This document shows positions 39,967 through 47,241 of a stretch of DNA of 47,241 bases, one piece after another. The notes under the pieces were generated by a model. That model was given only the letters and a program-made list of their open reading frames with translations. It ran no database searches and was not told the DNA's origin. Location: NCBI GenBank assembly GCA_003140315.1, contig PLJS01000177.1:253-47493 (forward strand), written 5' to 3'. Source of the stretch: Hyphomicrobiales bacterium (GTDB taxonomy: Bacteria; Pseudomonadota; Alphaproteobacteria; Rhizobiales; Xanthobacteraceae). Positions within the stretch are counted from its first letter, which is position 1, and the number at the start of each line of letters is the position of its first letter. The translations under genes were made by a program, and so were the position numbers.

Positions 39967-41646
39967 ATGGCCGCCGGTCGATACCGCCTGTGGGCGGTGC
40001 TGGCGATGCTCTCCGTCCCGGTCACGGCGGCTGCTCAGGTCATTCCGCCGAGCGAGCAGCCAGGCCGGGAACGTCAACGATTCGAAGAGCCCCAACTCCC
40101 CCGCGCTCAGCCGGGCGGCACCGCGATCACGCTGCCGAGCACGGTCGCGCCGCCCGGCGCAGACGCCATCAGACTGAACATCCGCGGGGTCGTGGTCACC
40201 GGCGCGACCGTTTATAGCGAGGCTGACCTTGCGGCGCTTTACGCCGACCTGATCGGGCCCGACCGCTCGCTCGCCGCGGTTTATGAGATCGCGCGCCGCA
40301 TCACCGCCAAATACGGCGCGGACGGCTATGTGCTCTCGCGCGCCGTGGTGCCGCCGCAGAATCTCAAGCCCGGCGGCGCCGTCATCCGCATCCAGGTGGT
40401 GGAAGGCTATGTCGACAAGGTCGAATGGCCGACGGAGCGGCTCGCCCGCTACCGCGACTTCTTCTCCGACTACACCGCCAAGATCATCGCCGAGCGGCCG
40501 ATCAACATCCGCACGCTCGAGCGCTATCTCCTGCTCGCGAACGATCTGCCCGGGCTGAAGTTCTCATCCAGCCTCAAGCCGTCCGCGAACAATCCCAACG
40601 CCTCCACGCTGGTCGTCGAGGTGAAGGAGAAGGCGATCGATGCGTTCGCGCGCGTCGACAACCGCGGTACGATAGCGCGCGGCCCGTGGGAGTATCTCGG
40701 CTCGGCCAGCGTGAACAACGTGTTCGGCGTGCATGACCAGTTCACGCTCACCTATGCGGGCGCGTTCCAGATTCAGGAGCTGCAATACCTCGCCGCGACC
40801 TACCGGCAGGTGCTCAACAGCGAAGGGCTGACCGGCTTCGTTAACGCGAGCTACGGCTTCGGCCGCCCCGGCACGGCGCTGCTCGAAATGCTCGAATACA
40901 AGACGCGCTCGACCGTGGTCGAGGCGGGCTTGAGCTATCCGGTGATCCGCTCGCGCGAGAAGAACCTCACGCTCACCGGCCTCGGCTTCATGACCGATGA
41001 CGACGGCGACCAGCTTGGGCAGGCCTTCTCGCGCGACCGGCTGCGCGGCTTCCGCCTCAAGGCCGACGGCGACTGGGCCGACCGCTTCCTCGGCATCAAC
41101 CAGGTCAACTTCACGTTCAGCCAGGGCATCCTCGGGTTCGACAGTACGCGCAACGACAATCCGATCTCCTCGCGTCCGGGCGTCGGCCGCGTCGACTTCG
41201 ACAAAATCGAGGGAACATTCAGCCGCGTGCAGCCGCTGTTCGCCAACGTGTCGGCCTTCTTCGCCGCCTATGGGCAATACGCCCTCACGCCGCTGCTGAT
41301 CTCCGAGCAGTGCAGCTACGGCGGACGGTTCTTCGGCCGCGCCTTCGACCCCTCGCAGCTTCTCGGCGACCATTGCTGGGAGGTGCTGGGCGAGCTGCGC
41401 TACGACATTCCGACCGCCCTCAAGCATCTCACCCGCTCGCAGCTCTACGTCTTCGCCGACCACGGCGAGGTCTACAACATGGATCCCGATGTCGGCACGC
41501 CGCGCACCGTCACCGGCACGTCCGTCGGGGCCGGCGCGAGGCTCGCCTGGGACGACGCCTATACGGCCGATCTCTCCGTCGCCAAGGCGGTCGAGGGCCC
41601 GCGCAACGACTGGCGCGCCTTCGTCGTCCTCGGCGTGAAGTATTGA
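39967..41646 (+). CDS. Two-partner secretion outer-membrane transporter (TpsB, ShlB/FhaC family)
   Basis: A 559-residue Omp85-superfamily transporter that moves its TpsA partner across the outer membrane. Signal peptide at 1-22 (VPVTAAA-QV); a Pro/Arg-rich linker; POTRA domains from about 58 (IRLNIRGVVVTGATVYSEADLA, YVLSRAVVPPQNLKPGGAVIRIQVVEGYVDKVEW) and 155-225; then a 16-strand barrel. The conserved L6 motif VRGY appears as LRGF near residue 359 (SRDRLRGFRLKADGDW). The protein ends VLGVKY, an aromatic-terminated beta-signal. GGAG precedes ATG 39967. Its TpsA-like partner begins five bases after the stop. Confidence 0.92.
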   Translation: MAAGRYRLWAVLAMLSVPVTAAAQVIPPSEQPGRERQRFEEPQLPRAQPGGTAITLPSTVAPPGADAIRLNIRGVVVTGATVYSEADLAALYADLIGPDRSLAAVYEIARRITAKYGADGYVLSRAVVPPQNLKPGGAVIRIQVVEGYVDKVEWPTERLARYRDFFSDYTAKIIAERPINIRTLERYLLLANDLPGLKFSSSLKPSANNPNASTLVVEVKEKAIDAFARVDNRGTIARGPWEYLGSASVNNVFGVHDQFTLTYAGAFQIQELQYLAATYRQVLNSEGLTGFVNASYGFGRPGTALLEMLEYKTRSTVVEAGLSYPVIRSREKNLTLTGLGFMTDDDGDQLGQAFSRDRLRGFRLKADGDWADRFLGINQVNFTFSQGILGFDSTRNDNPISSRPGVGRVDFDKIEGTFSRVQPLFANVSAFFAAYGQYALTPLLISEQCSYGGRFFGRAFDPSQLLGDHCWEVLGELRYDIPTALKHLTRSQLYVFADHGEVYNMDPDVGTPRTVTGTSVGAGARLAWDDAYTADLSVAKAVEGPRNDWRAFVVLGVKY

Positions 41647-41651
41647 CGGGG

Positions 41652-44600
41652 ATGGACATGAAACGCCTCCGCCATATCCTGCTCCTCACCGCCGCGCTGG
41701 CGCCGCTCGGCCTTGGCTCCGCCGCCGCAGGTCCGCAGGACCCGGTCGTGGTCGGCGGCTCGGCGACCGTGGTCAATCCCGGCACCGCCAACGTCACGGT
41801 CAACCAGTTCAGCGACAAGGCGATCATCAACTGGAAACTGTTCGACGTCGGCGTGAACGAGCGCGTGCAGTTCGTCCAGCCGAACAGCGGCTCGATCATC
41901 CTCAATCGCGTGACCGGCGGGCTCGGGCCTTCGCAGATCTTCGGCACGATCGACGCCAACGGCCACGTCTTCATCATCAACCGCGACGGCATCCTGTTCG
42001 GACCGAACGCGGTCGTGAACACCGCCGGCCTGCTGGCGACGACGAGCGACATCCGCAACCAGGACTTCATGGCGGGCCGCTTCAACTTCAACATCGCGGG
42101 CCGGCCGGACGCCTCGATCGTCAATCTCGGCACCATCACGGCGACGAATGGGGGCTTTGCCGCGCTGGTCGCGCCGGGCGTGCGCAACTCCGGCACCATC
42201 ACGGCGACGCTCGGGACCGTGAGCCTTGCCGCCGGCAACACGTTCAGCCTCGATTTCTACGGCGACAAGCTCGTCACGCTCGCGGTCGGCGATCAGATCG
42301 CGGCCTCGGTCAAGGACGTGGCGACCGGGCTGCCGCTCAATGCGCTTGTCACCAATGACGGCAAGATCAAAGCCAATGGCGGACGGGTCGAGCTCACCGC
42401 CGCCGCCGCCCGCCAGGTGGTCGACGCCGTCATCAACACGTCGGGCGTGATCGAGGCCAATTCGATCGGCACGCACAAGGGCATGATCGTGCTCGGCGCC
42501 GCGACCGCCACCACCAAGCCGGCCGGCGCACCGGTGCAGACCGTGAAGGTCTCCGGGGTCATCAAGGCCGAGGGCAAGAAGAAGGGCACCACGGGCGGCA
42601 CCGTTGTGGTGACGGGCGAGAACATCGTCGTGGCGAACGCCACGATCAACGTCAGCGGCCGCGACGCCGGCGGCAAGGTGCTGATCGGCGGCGACTGGGG
42701 CGGCGGCCATCCCGACACGTCGCTGGTCTCGAACCCGAGCGCGCAACTGGAAAGTTTCGCGGTGCCGACCGCGACGACCGTGAGCGTCGATGCGGCGACC
42801 ACGATCAACGCCTCGGCGATCGACAAGGGCAATGGCGGCAAGGTGATCCTGTGGGCCGACAGCCGCCTGACGTTTGCCGGTACGATCCTGGCAACCGGTG
42901 GCAAGCTCTTCGGCACCGGCGGGTTCGTCGAGACATCGGCCGAGACAGTCAGCATCTCCGGAACGGTCAACGCCGGGAACAAGGGGCTGTGGCTGCTTGA
43001 TCCCGGCGATCTCGTCATCGACTCGACGCTCGCGGGCTCGATCAGCAACTCGTTGAACCACGGGACCGACGTCACGGAGGCGACGACGGCGCCGACGAGT
43101 CCCGGCACGGGCGCTGGCGACATCTTCGTCAACGCGGCGATCAACTGGACCGGGTCGGCCACGCTCACGCTAAGCGCGTATCGCGACATCGTGCTGTCTC
43201 GCATTGGCGTCGCCAACATCACGAATACCAACGGCGGCAATCTGATCCTGCGCGCCAATAACGCTGGAGACTTCAGTCTCGCGTCCGGGCACGGCACCAT
43301 CGTGATGACCGGAGACCCGAGCACGCGCATCGACTGGTCCGGCAGTCCGACCGGCAGCGTCACGGTCTACTACAATCCCTCGAGCTACACATCGCCGACG
43401 AATTTCGCCTCGGCCTCCCGATTCTTGCTGGCGTCGGGCACCACGTTCACCGCCTACATGCTGGTGAACGACGTCACCGATCTCGCGAATATCAGCACCA
43501 ATCTCAGCGGCACCTATGCGCTAAGCCGGAACATCGATGCCAGCAGCAATCCGAATTTCGCGCCGATCGGCAACATCTCATTCCCGTTCACCGGCAAGCT
43601 GGACGGCCTCGGAAAAACCATCAGCAACCTGACCATCGCGCCGACCGATCCCAATACGCAAAATATCGGGATGTTCGGCGTCATCGGCGCCGGCGCCTTC
43701 GTCGGCAATCTCAACCTGGCGAACGTCCAGGTCACCGCCAATCCGAACTTCGTAGGCCCCGGCCAATTCGTCGGGACGCTAGCGGGATCGAATGCCGGCA
43801 CCATCAGCAACGTGACGGTCGACGGGACCGTGAATTCCCCCGCTGGGCTCACGGGCGTGATCGCCGGCGGTCTAGTCGGCCAGAACGGCGTGCTGTACTC
43901 CAACAACCAGATCCAGGTTCCGGGGCTGATCACGCTGGCGCATGCCAACGTGGCCGTGACCGTCGGAAACGGCACCTTGTGCACCGGCCCAATGTGCAAC
44001 GGCGGGTTCAACAGCGCGGGCGGTCTGGTCGGTTCCAACGTCGCCGGCTCGACGATCAGCTTCTCCGACGCCGCGGGCGCGGTCCTGGCCGGCATGAGCT
44101 CCAACGCCGGCGGTCTGGTCGGGCAGAACGGATTCAGCGGCAACAACCCTCCGCTCCAATCGTTCGGCTTCATCCTGAGCTCGTTCGCCACCGGCACCGT
44201 GACAGTCACCGGTTTGAACACGTCGGCCGGCGGACTCGTCGGCAACCAGGGCGATGGCTCAACGATCACCGACTCGCAGGCATTCGGCGCCGTGATGTCC
44301 ACGTTCCGAGGGACGACAGACAACGATTTCCATTCGGCAGGGGGCCTGGTTGGACAGAATCAAGGGACGATCACGAGCACGACCCTTCCGGCGGTCGGCA
44401 CGCCCTGCGTGCGAGGTTCGGCCTTCTCGTGCGCGGCCGGCCCGGTGAGCGTGGGCGACTTCGGAGAGGCCGGCGGACTCGTCGGCAGCAACAACGGGCC
44501 GATCGTAGGCGCCTTCGCGACCGGAACCGTCACCGGCGGCGACAACACCAATGTCGGCGGCTTGGCCGGCAATAACGGCGGCTGCGATAGCAATTGCACC

Positions 44601-46625
44601 AGCCTGTCGGCCACGATCACCAACTCGTGGGCCAGCGGAACGGTGACCGGCGGCGCGTTCAGCTTCGCCGGCGGATTCGCAGGCGGAAATGGCGGACTGA
44701 TCACGCGCTCGACCGCGACCGGCGCGGTCAACGGTGGCCCCAACTCCCTCATCGGCGGATTCGTCGGCGGAAACGGGGTCGATACGGGCACGATATCCTT
44801 CTCGACGTCGTCCGGCCCGGTCACCGGGAGTTCGGAGAGCTTTATCGGGGGCTTCGTCGGAATCAACATCGCGCTGATCCAAAACTCCAACTCCACTTCG
44901 ACCGTCACCGCAACCGGCTCGCACAATATCGTCGGCGGCCTGGTCGGTCTGAATTTCGGAGTCATCGATCCGTCGCACTCTACCGGAAACGTGACATCGG
45001 GCCCGAACAGCACGGTCGGTGGCTTCGTCGGCGCCAACGCCGCAATACGCTTCCCCGACGGGACCCAGTACATTGGGACGATCTCGCCCGGCAGCAACGG
45101 CACGGGCACCGCCACCGGCGGACCGAACAGCACGGTTGGGCCTCAGGTCGGTCAATCCTATCCGACATCCGGACTGCCCGACCTTCCTCGTGGAACTTGC
45201 GACGGCGGCGATAGCAGCCTTTGCGGCGGCGTCTTGTTCAATCCGAACCCGCAGCAACCAGATAACACGGGTCCGCAATCTCCCCAGCTCGTGGTGACCA
45301 ACCAGTTCCTCAAGGACCCCGACCTCACCAAGCCGCCGGACAACCTGGTCACGACGACAACCACGACCACAACAGCAGCGCCAAAGCCCCCGACGACCAC
45401 GCCGAATGGTCCCAAGCCCGGCAATACCCCGGGGCCTGCTGGCACTCCGCCGCCAAGCTGGTTCGGTCCGAATGCGATCCTCGGAAGCGGAATGCCGGCA
45501 CTGACCGAGACGCGCTATGCCAACGATGAGGTCGTGCTGCAACTGCGCGCCAACGTGACGCCGCAACAGATCGCCGCGATCGCGCAGCAGCTTGGACTGA
45601 CCGTCATCGCGACGCAGGAGATCGGTCTGCTCGGCCGCACCATCTATCGCTTCAAGATCACGTCGGGCCTGTCGGTGCGCGCCGTGATCGCCGCACTTGA
45701 GAAGAACAGCATCAGCGCGCAGGCACAGCCGAGCTACGTGTTCGAGCTCGCGCAAGATCCGCCGGCGCCCGCCGCGACCGAAGGCGACTCCGCCCAGTAC
45801 ATCGTGAGCAAGTGGCACCTGCCCGAGGTGCACAAGCTCGCAACCGGCAAGGACGTGCTGGTGGCGGTGGTCGATTCCGCGATCGACGTGAACCATCCAG
45901 ACCTCGCCGGCGTGATCGCCGGCAAGTTCGACGCCTCCAACGCCGACGAGAAGCCGCACCCGCACGGCACCGGCATGGCCGGCGCCATCGCGTCGCACAA
46001 GCGCCTGATCGGCATCGCGCCGAACGCGCGGCTGCTCGCGATCCAGGCCTTCGGCGTGAACACCGGCAGCGCCCAGGGCACCAGCCTGAACATCGTCAAG
46101 GGACTGAACTGGGCGGTGGACCAAGGCGCGCGCGTCATCAACATGAGCTTCGCCGGGCCGATGGACCCGATCCTGCAGCAGGCGATCAAGGCGCTGCACG
46201 ACAAGGGCATCATCCTGATCGCGGCCGCCGGCAATGCCGGGCCGAAGTCGCCGCCGCTCTATCCCGGCGCCGACCCGAACGTGATCGCCGTCAGCGCGAC
46301 CGACGTCGACGACCAGACCTACAAGAACGCCAACCGCGGCAAGTACATCGCGATTTCGGCGCCGGGCGTCGACATCCTGGTGCCGGCGCCGGACGGCGGC
46401 TATCAGCTCACCACCGGCACCTCGGTCGCGGCCGCCCACATCAGCGGCGTCGCGGCGCTGCTGCTGGAACGCAACCCCGGCCTCAAGCCCGACGCGCTGA
46501 AGAAGATTTTGATGTCGACCGCCGACAAGCCGCCGGGATCGCGGCCGGAGGATATCGGCGCCGGGCTGGTCGATCCCTTGAACGCGCTACGCAAGGTCGA
46601 TCCGAAGAGCGCCGCGGCGCAGTAG
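41652..46625 (+). CDS. TPS-secreted haemagglutinin-like protein with C-terminal subtilisin (S8) protease domain
   Basis: From ATG 41652 this is 1657 residues. Signal peptide to about 26 (GLGSAAA-GP). The TPS secretion domain (about 27-290) has VTVNQFSDKAIINWKLFDVG and HVFIINRDGILFGPNAVVNTAGLLA, typical of FHA-type TpsA proteins. A beta-helix region follows, with GLUG-like Gly-rich repeats from about 710 to 1150 (pattern AGGLVGxNxGxI...). A Thr/Pro linker (about 1230-1270) leads to a propeptide-like segment (about 1283-1370, EVVLQLRANVTPQQIAAIAQ) and a subtilisin domain with Asp1408 (VVDSAID), His1438 (HGTGMAGAIASH), oxyanion Asn1528 (AAAGNAGP) and Ser1591 (GTSVAAAHISG). All catalytic residues are intact. 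The gene is directly downstream of its TpsB. Confidence 0.9.
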   Translation: MDMKRLRHILLLTAALAPLGLGSAAAGPQDPVVVGGSATVVNPGTANVTVNQFSDKAIINWKLFDVGVNERVQFVQPNSGSIILNRVTGGLGPSQIFGTIDANGHVFIINRDGILFGPNAVVNTAGLLATTSDIRNQDFMAGRFNFNIAGRPDASIVNLGTITATNGGFAALVAPGVRNSGTITATLGTVSLAAGNTFSLDFYGDKLVTLAVGDQIAASVKDVATGLPLNALVTNDGKIKANGGRVELTAAAARQVVDAVINTSGVIEANSIGTHKGMIVLGAATATTKPAGAPVQTVKVSGVIKAEGKKKGTTGGTVVVTGENIVVANATINVSGRDAGGKVLIGGDWGGGHPDTSLVSNPSAQLESFAVPTATTVSVDAATTINASAIDKGNGGKVILWADSRLTFAGTILATGGKLFGTGGFVETSAETVSISGTVNAGNKGLWLLDPGDLVIDSTLAGSISNSLNHGTDVTEATTAPTSPGTGAGDIFVNAAINWTGSATLTLSAYRDIVLSRIGVANITNTNGGNLILRANNAGDFSLASGHGTIVMTGDPSTRIDWSGSPTGSVTVYYNPSSYTSPTNFASASRFLLASGTTFTAYMLVNDVTDLANISTNLSGTYALSRNIDASSNPNFAPIGNISFPFTGKLDGLGKTISNLTIAPTDPNTQNIGMFGVIGAGAFVGNLNLANVQVTANPNFVGPGQFVGTLAGSNAGTISNVTVDGTVNSPAGLTGVIAGGLVGQNGVLYSNNQIQVPGLITLAHANVAVTVGNGTLCTGPMCNGGFNSAGGLVGSNVAGSTISFSDAAGAVLAGMSSNAGGLVGQNGFSGNNPPLQSFGFILSSFATGTVTVTGLNTSAGGLVGNQGDGSTITDSQAFGAVMSTFRGTTDNDFHSAGGLVGQNQGTITSTTLPAVGTPCVRGSAFSCAAGPVSVGDFGEAGGLVGSNNGPIVGAFATGTVTGGDNTNVGGLAGNNGGCDSNCTSLSATITNSWASGTVTGGAFSFAGGFAGGNGGLITRSTATGAVNGGPNSLIGGFVGGNGVDTGTISFSTSSGPVTGSSESFIGGFVGINIALIQNSNSTSTVTATGSHNIVGGLVGLNFGVIDPSHSTGNVTSGPNSTVGGFVGANAAIRFPDGTQYIGTISPGSNGTGTATGGPNSTVGPQVGQSYPTSGLPDLPRGTCDGGDSSLCGGVLFNPNPQQPDNTGPQSPQLVVTNQFLKDPDLTKPPDNLVTTTTTTTTAAPKPPTTTPNGPKPGNTPGPAGTPPPSWFGPNAILGSGMPALTETRYANDEVVLQLRANVTPQQIAAIAQQLGLTVIATQEIGLLGRTIYRFKITSGLSVRAVIAALEKNSISAQAQPSYVFELAQDPPAPAATEGDSAQYIVSKWHLPEVHKLATGKDVLVAVVDSAIDVNHPDLAGVIAGKFDASNADEKPHPHGTGMAGAIASHKRLIGIAPNARLLAIQAFGVNTGSAQGTSLNIVKGLNWAVDQGARVINMSFAGPMDPILQQAIKALHDKGIILIAAAGNAGPKSPPLYPGADPNVIAVSATDVDDQTYKNANRGKYIAISAPGVDILVPAPDGGYQLTTGTSVAAAHISGVAALLLERNPGLKPDALKKILMSTADKPPGSRPEDIGAGLVDPLNALRKVDPKSAAAQ

Positions 46626-46641
46626 ACCCGGAGGGCGCGCT

Positions 46642-46674
46642 TTTCCCTCTCCCCGCTTCGCGGGGAGAGGGAAA
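46642..46674. terminator. Strong hairpin between convergent genes
   Basis: TTTCCCTCTCCCCGC pairs with GCGGGGAGAGGGAAA around a three-base loop, midway between the protease-TpsA stop (46625) and the stop of the convergent receptor gene (46693). Neither strand has a long T tract after the stem, so it may work as a bidirectional transcript end without being a canonical terminator. Such GC-rich palindromes also occur as dispersed repeats. Confidence 0.55.
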
Positions 46675-46692
46675 GAAACGTAGTCGCTCCGC

Positions 46693-47241
46693 CTACTTCG
46701 CGACGTTCACATACGCCCCGTTGACCACCTTGAGGATTGCGCTCGCACCCGCGCCGTCGCGCACCGAATCCATGGTGATCTCGCCCGCAACACCGGGGAA
46801 GCCTTTGAGCGCGCCGAGACACTCGCGCATCTTGTTGCGGTCGGCTTCGAGATCGGCCGGCTTGTTGGTCACGCCCGACTTCTCGATGCAGTACTTGTAG
46901 GAATAGATGATGTCGTAAGCGCGCGGGCCGCTATAGGGCGGCTTGCCGCCGATCTTGGCGATGATCTTCTTCGCGTAGGCCTGCACCTCGGGGCGGGGAT
47001 CGTCGATGAAGGCCGCGGTCGCCATGTAGGCGCCTTCCGCCGCCTTGCCGGCGATCTCGACGAAGCCCGGCGCGCCCGCGCAGGCGCCGCCAATCATCGG
47101 TACGTTCAGGCCCTGCTTCTGCATCTCCTTGGCGATCGCGCCCGCGTTCTGATAGCAGGAGCCGAAGCCGATGCCTTCCGCGCCGAGCGCCTTCGCCTTG
47201 GTCACCTGCGCCGAATAGTCGGTGTCCTTGGTGCGGTAGCT
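46693..47241 (-). CDS. Branched-chain amino-acid type ABC receptor, C-terminal part
   Basis: The gene runs off the right edge; 182 residues of the C-terminal half are visible. The sequence (TKAKALGAEGIGFGSCYQNAG, MQKQGLNVPMIGGACAGAPGFVEIAGKAAEGAYMATAAF, YSGPRAYDIIYSY, LKGFPGVAGEITMDSVRDGAG) matches Peripla_BP_6 receptors (LivK-like). These bind branched-chain amino acids or, often in this group, aromatic and other organic acids. Two or more cysteines (SCYQ, GACAG) may pair. The associated permease and ATPase genes are not in the window. Confidence 0.88.
   Translation of the reverse strand, partial: SYRTKDTDYSAQVTKAKALGAEGIGFGSCYQNAGAIAKEMQKQGLNVPMIGGACAGAPGFVEIAGKAAEGAYMATAAFIDDPRPEVQAYAKKIIAKIGGKPPYSGPRAYDIIYSYKYCIEKSGVTNKPADLEADRNKMRECLGALKGFPGVAGEITMDSVRDGAGASAILKVVNGAYVNVAK

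Noticed and set aside
43780-45130. Regular repeats of about 100 bp that could suggest a CRISPR or tandem DNA repeat
   Set aside because: The periodicity is at the protein level (GLUG-like GGLVGxNxG units) inside one reading frame; the DNA units vary and there are no spacers.
44259-46439. 726-codon open frame antisense to the TpsA-protease gene
   Set aside because: The sense frame carries catalytic motifs and secretion signals; the antisense frame has none.
1-47241. tRNA, rRNA, CRISPR arrays, prophage or complete insertion sequences
   Set aside because: None was found by reading both strands; the only transposase-related sequence is the RAYT remnant at 32664-33072.

Overview
The window is about 47 kb of high-GC chromosome from an alphaproteobacterium of the order Hyphomicrobiales (Rhizobiales), most like the Bradyrhizobium/Rhodopseudomonas/Pseudolabrys group. 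This rests on the ctrA tail, chpT, eipA (DUF1134), a Bradyrhizobium-style narK-globin-flavoprotein-nasC nitrate assimilation cluster with nasST, Bug-type solute receptors, and several families of short palindromic intergenic repeats. The species assignment is inference; no rRNA or tRNA gene is present.

Layout. 1-1922: the 3' end of ctrA with its terminator, a Crp/Fnr regulator, a ribbon-helix-helix protein behind a repeat-rich control region, and a truncated PAS gene. 1900-8377 (minus strand): chpT followed by cheA-cheW-cheY-cheB-cheR. 8492-15196: cysQ-like phosphatase, YHS-domain protein, eipA, a flavoprotein monooxygenase-like gene overlapping a nagB-like gene, a membrane-anchored coiled-coil protein and an exported DUF2927-type protein. 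15299-18123: nasT-nasS (nitrate-responsive antitermination) and a Bug receptor. 18239-19260 (minus): an AT-richer MNT-HEPN toxin-antitoxin type pair. 19480-32589: the assimilatory nitrate/nitrite operon, with a sigma-54-type promoter, a leader carrying a strong intrinsic terminator, then narK, globin, FAD oxidoreductase, nirA, an Fe-S flavoprotein reductase, a YeiH-like membrane protein, a 55-residue membrane protein, nasA/nasC and cysG. 32586-34132: three copies of a REP-like repeat and a decayed REP-associated tyrosine transposase. 33247-39759: exported cyclase, cupin, Bug receptor, a polar amino-acid ABC transporter, an MBL hydrolase and a dienelactone hydrolase. 39967-46625: a two-partner secretion pair whose TpsA-like partner carries a C-terminal subtilisin domain. 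46693-47241 (minus): a partial branched-chain amino-acid type receptor.

How it fits together. NasS senses nitrate and releases NasT, an ANTAR protein expected to bind leader RNA and let polymerase pass the terminator ahead of narK. NarK imports nitrate; NasC reduces it to nitrite and NirA reduces nitrite to ammonium; the flavoprotein, the FAD oxidoreductase and the BFD-type domain of NasC can supply electrons; CysG makes the siroheme for NirA. A 13-base sequence shared upstream of nasT and narK suggests common control.

The most unusual feature is the 1657-residue exported protein at 41652-46625. It joins a TPS/haemagglutinin secretion domain, GLUG-like glycine-rich repeats, a Thr/Pro linker, a propeptide-like segment and a complete Asp-His-Asn-Ser subtilisin domain, directly downstream of its own FhaC/ShlB-type transporter.
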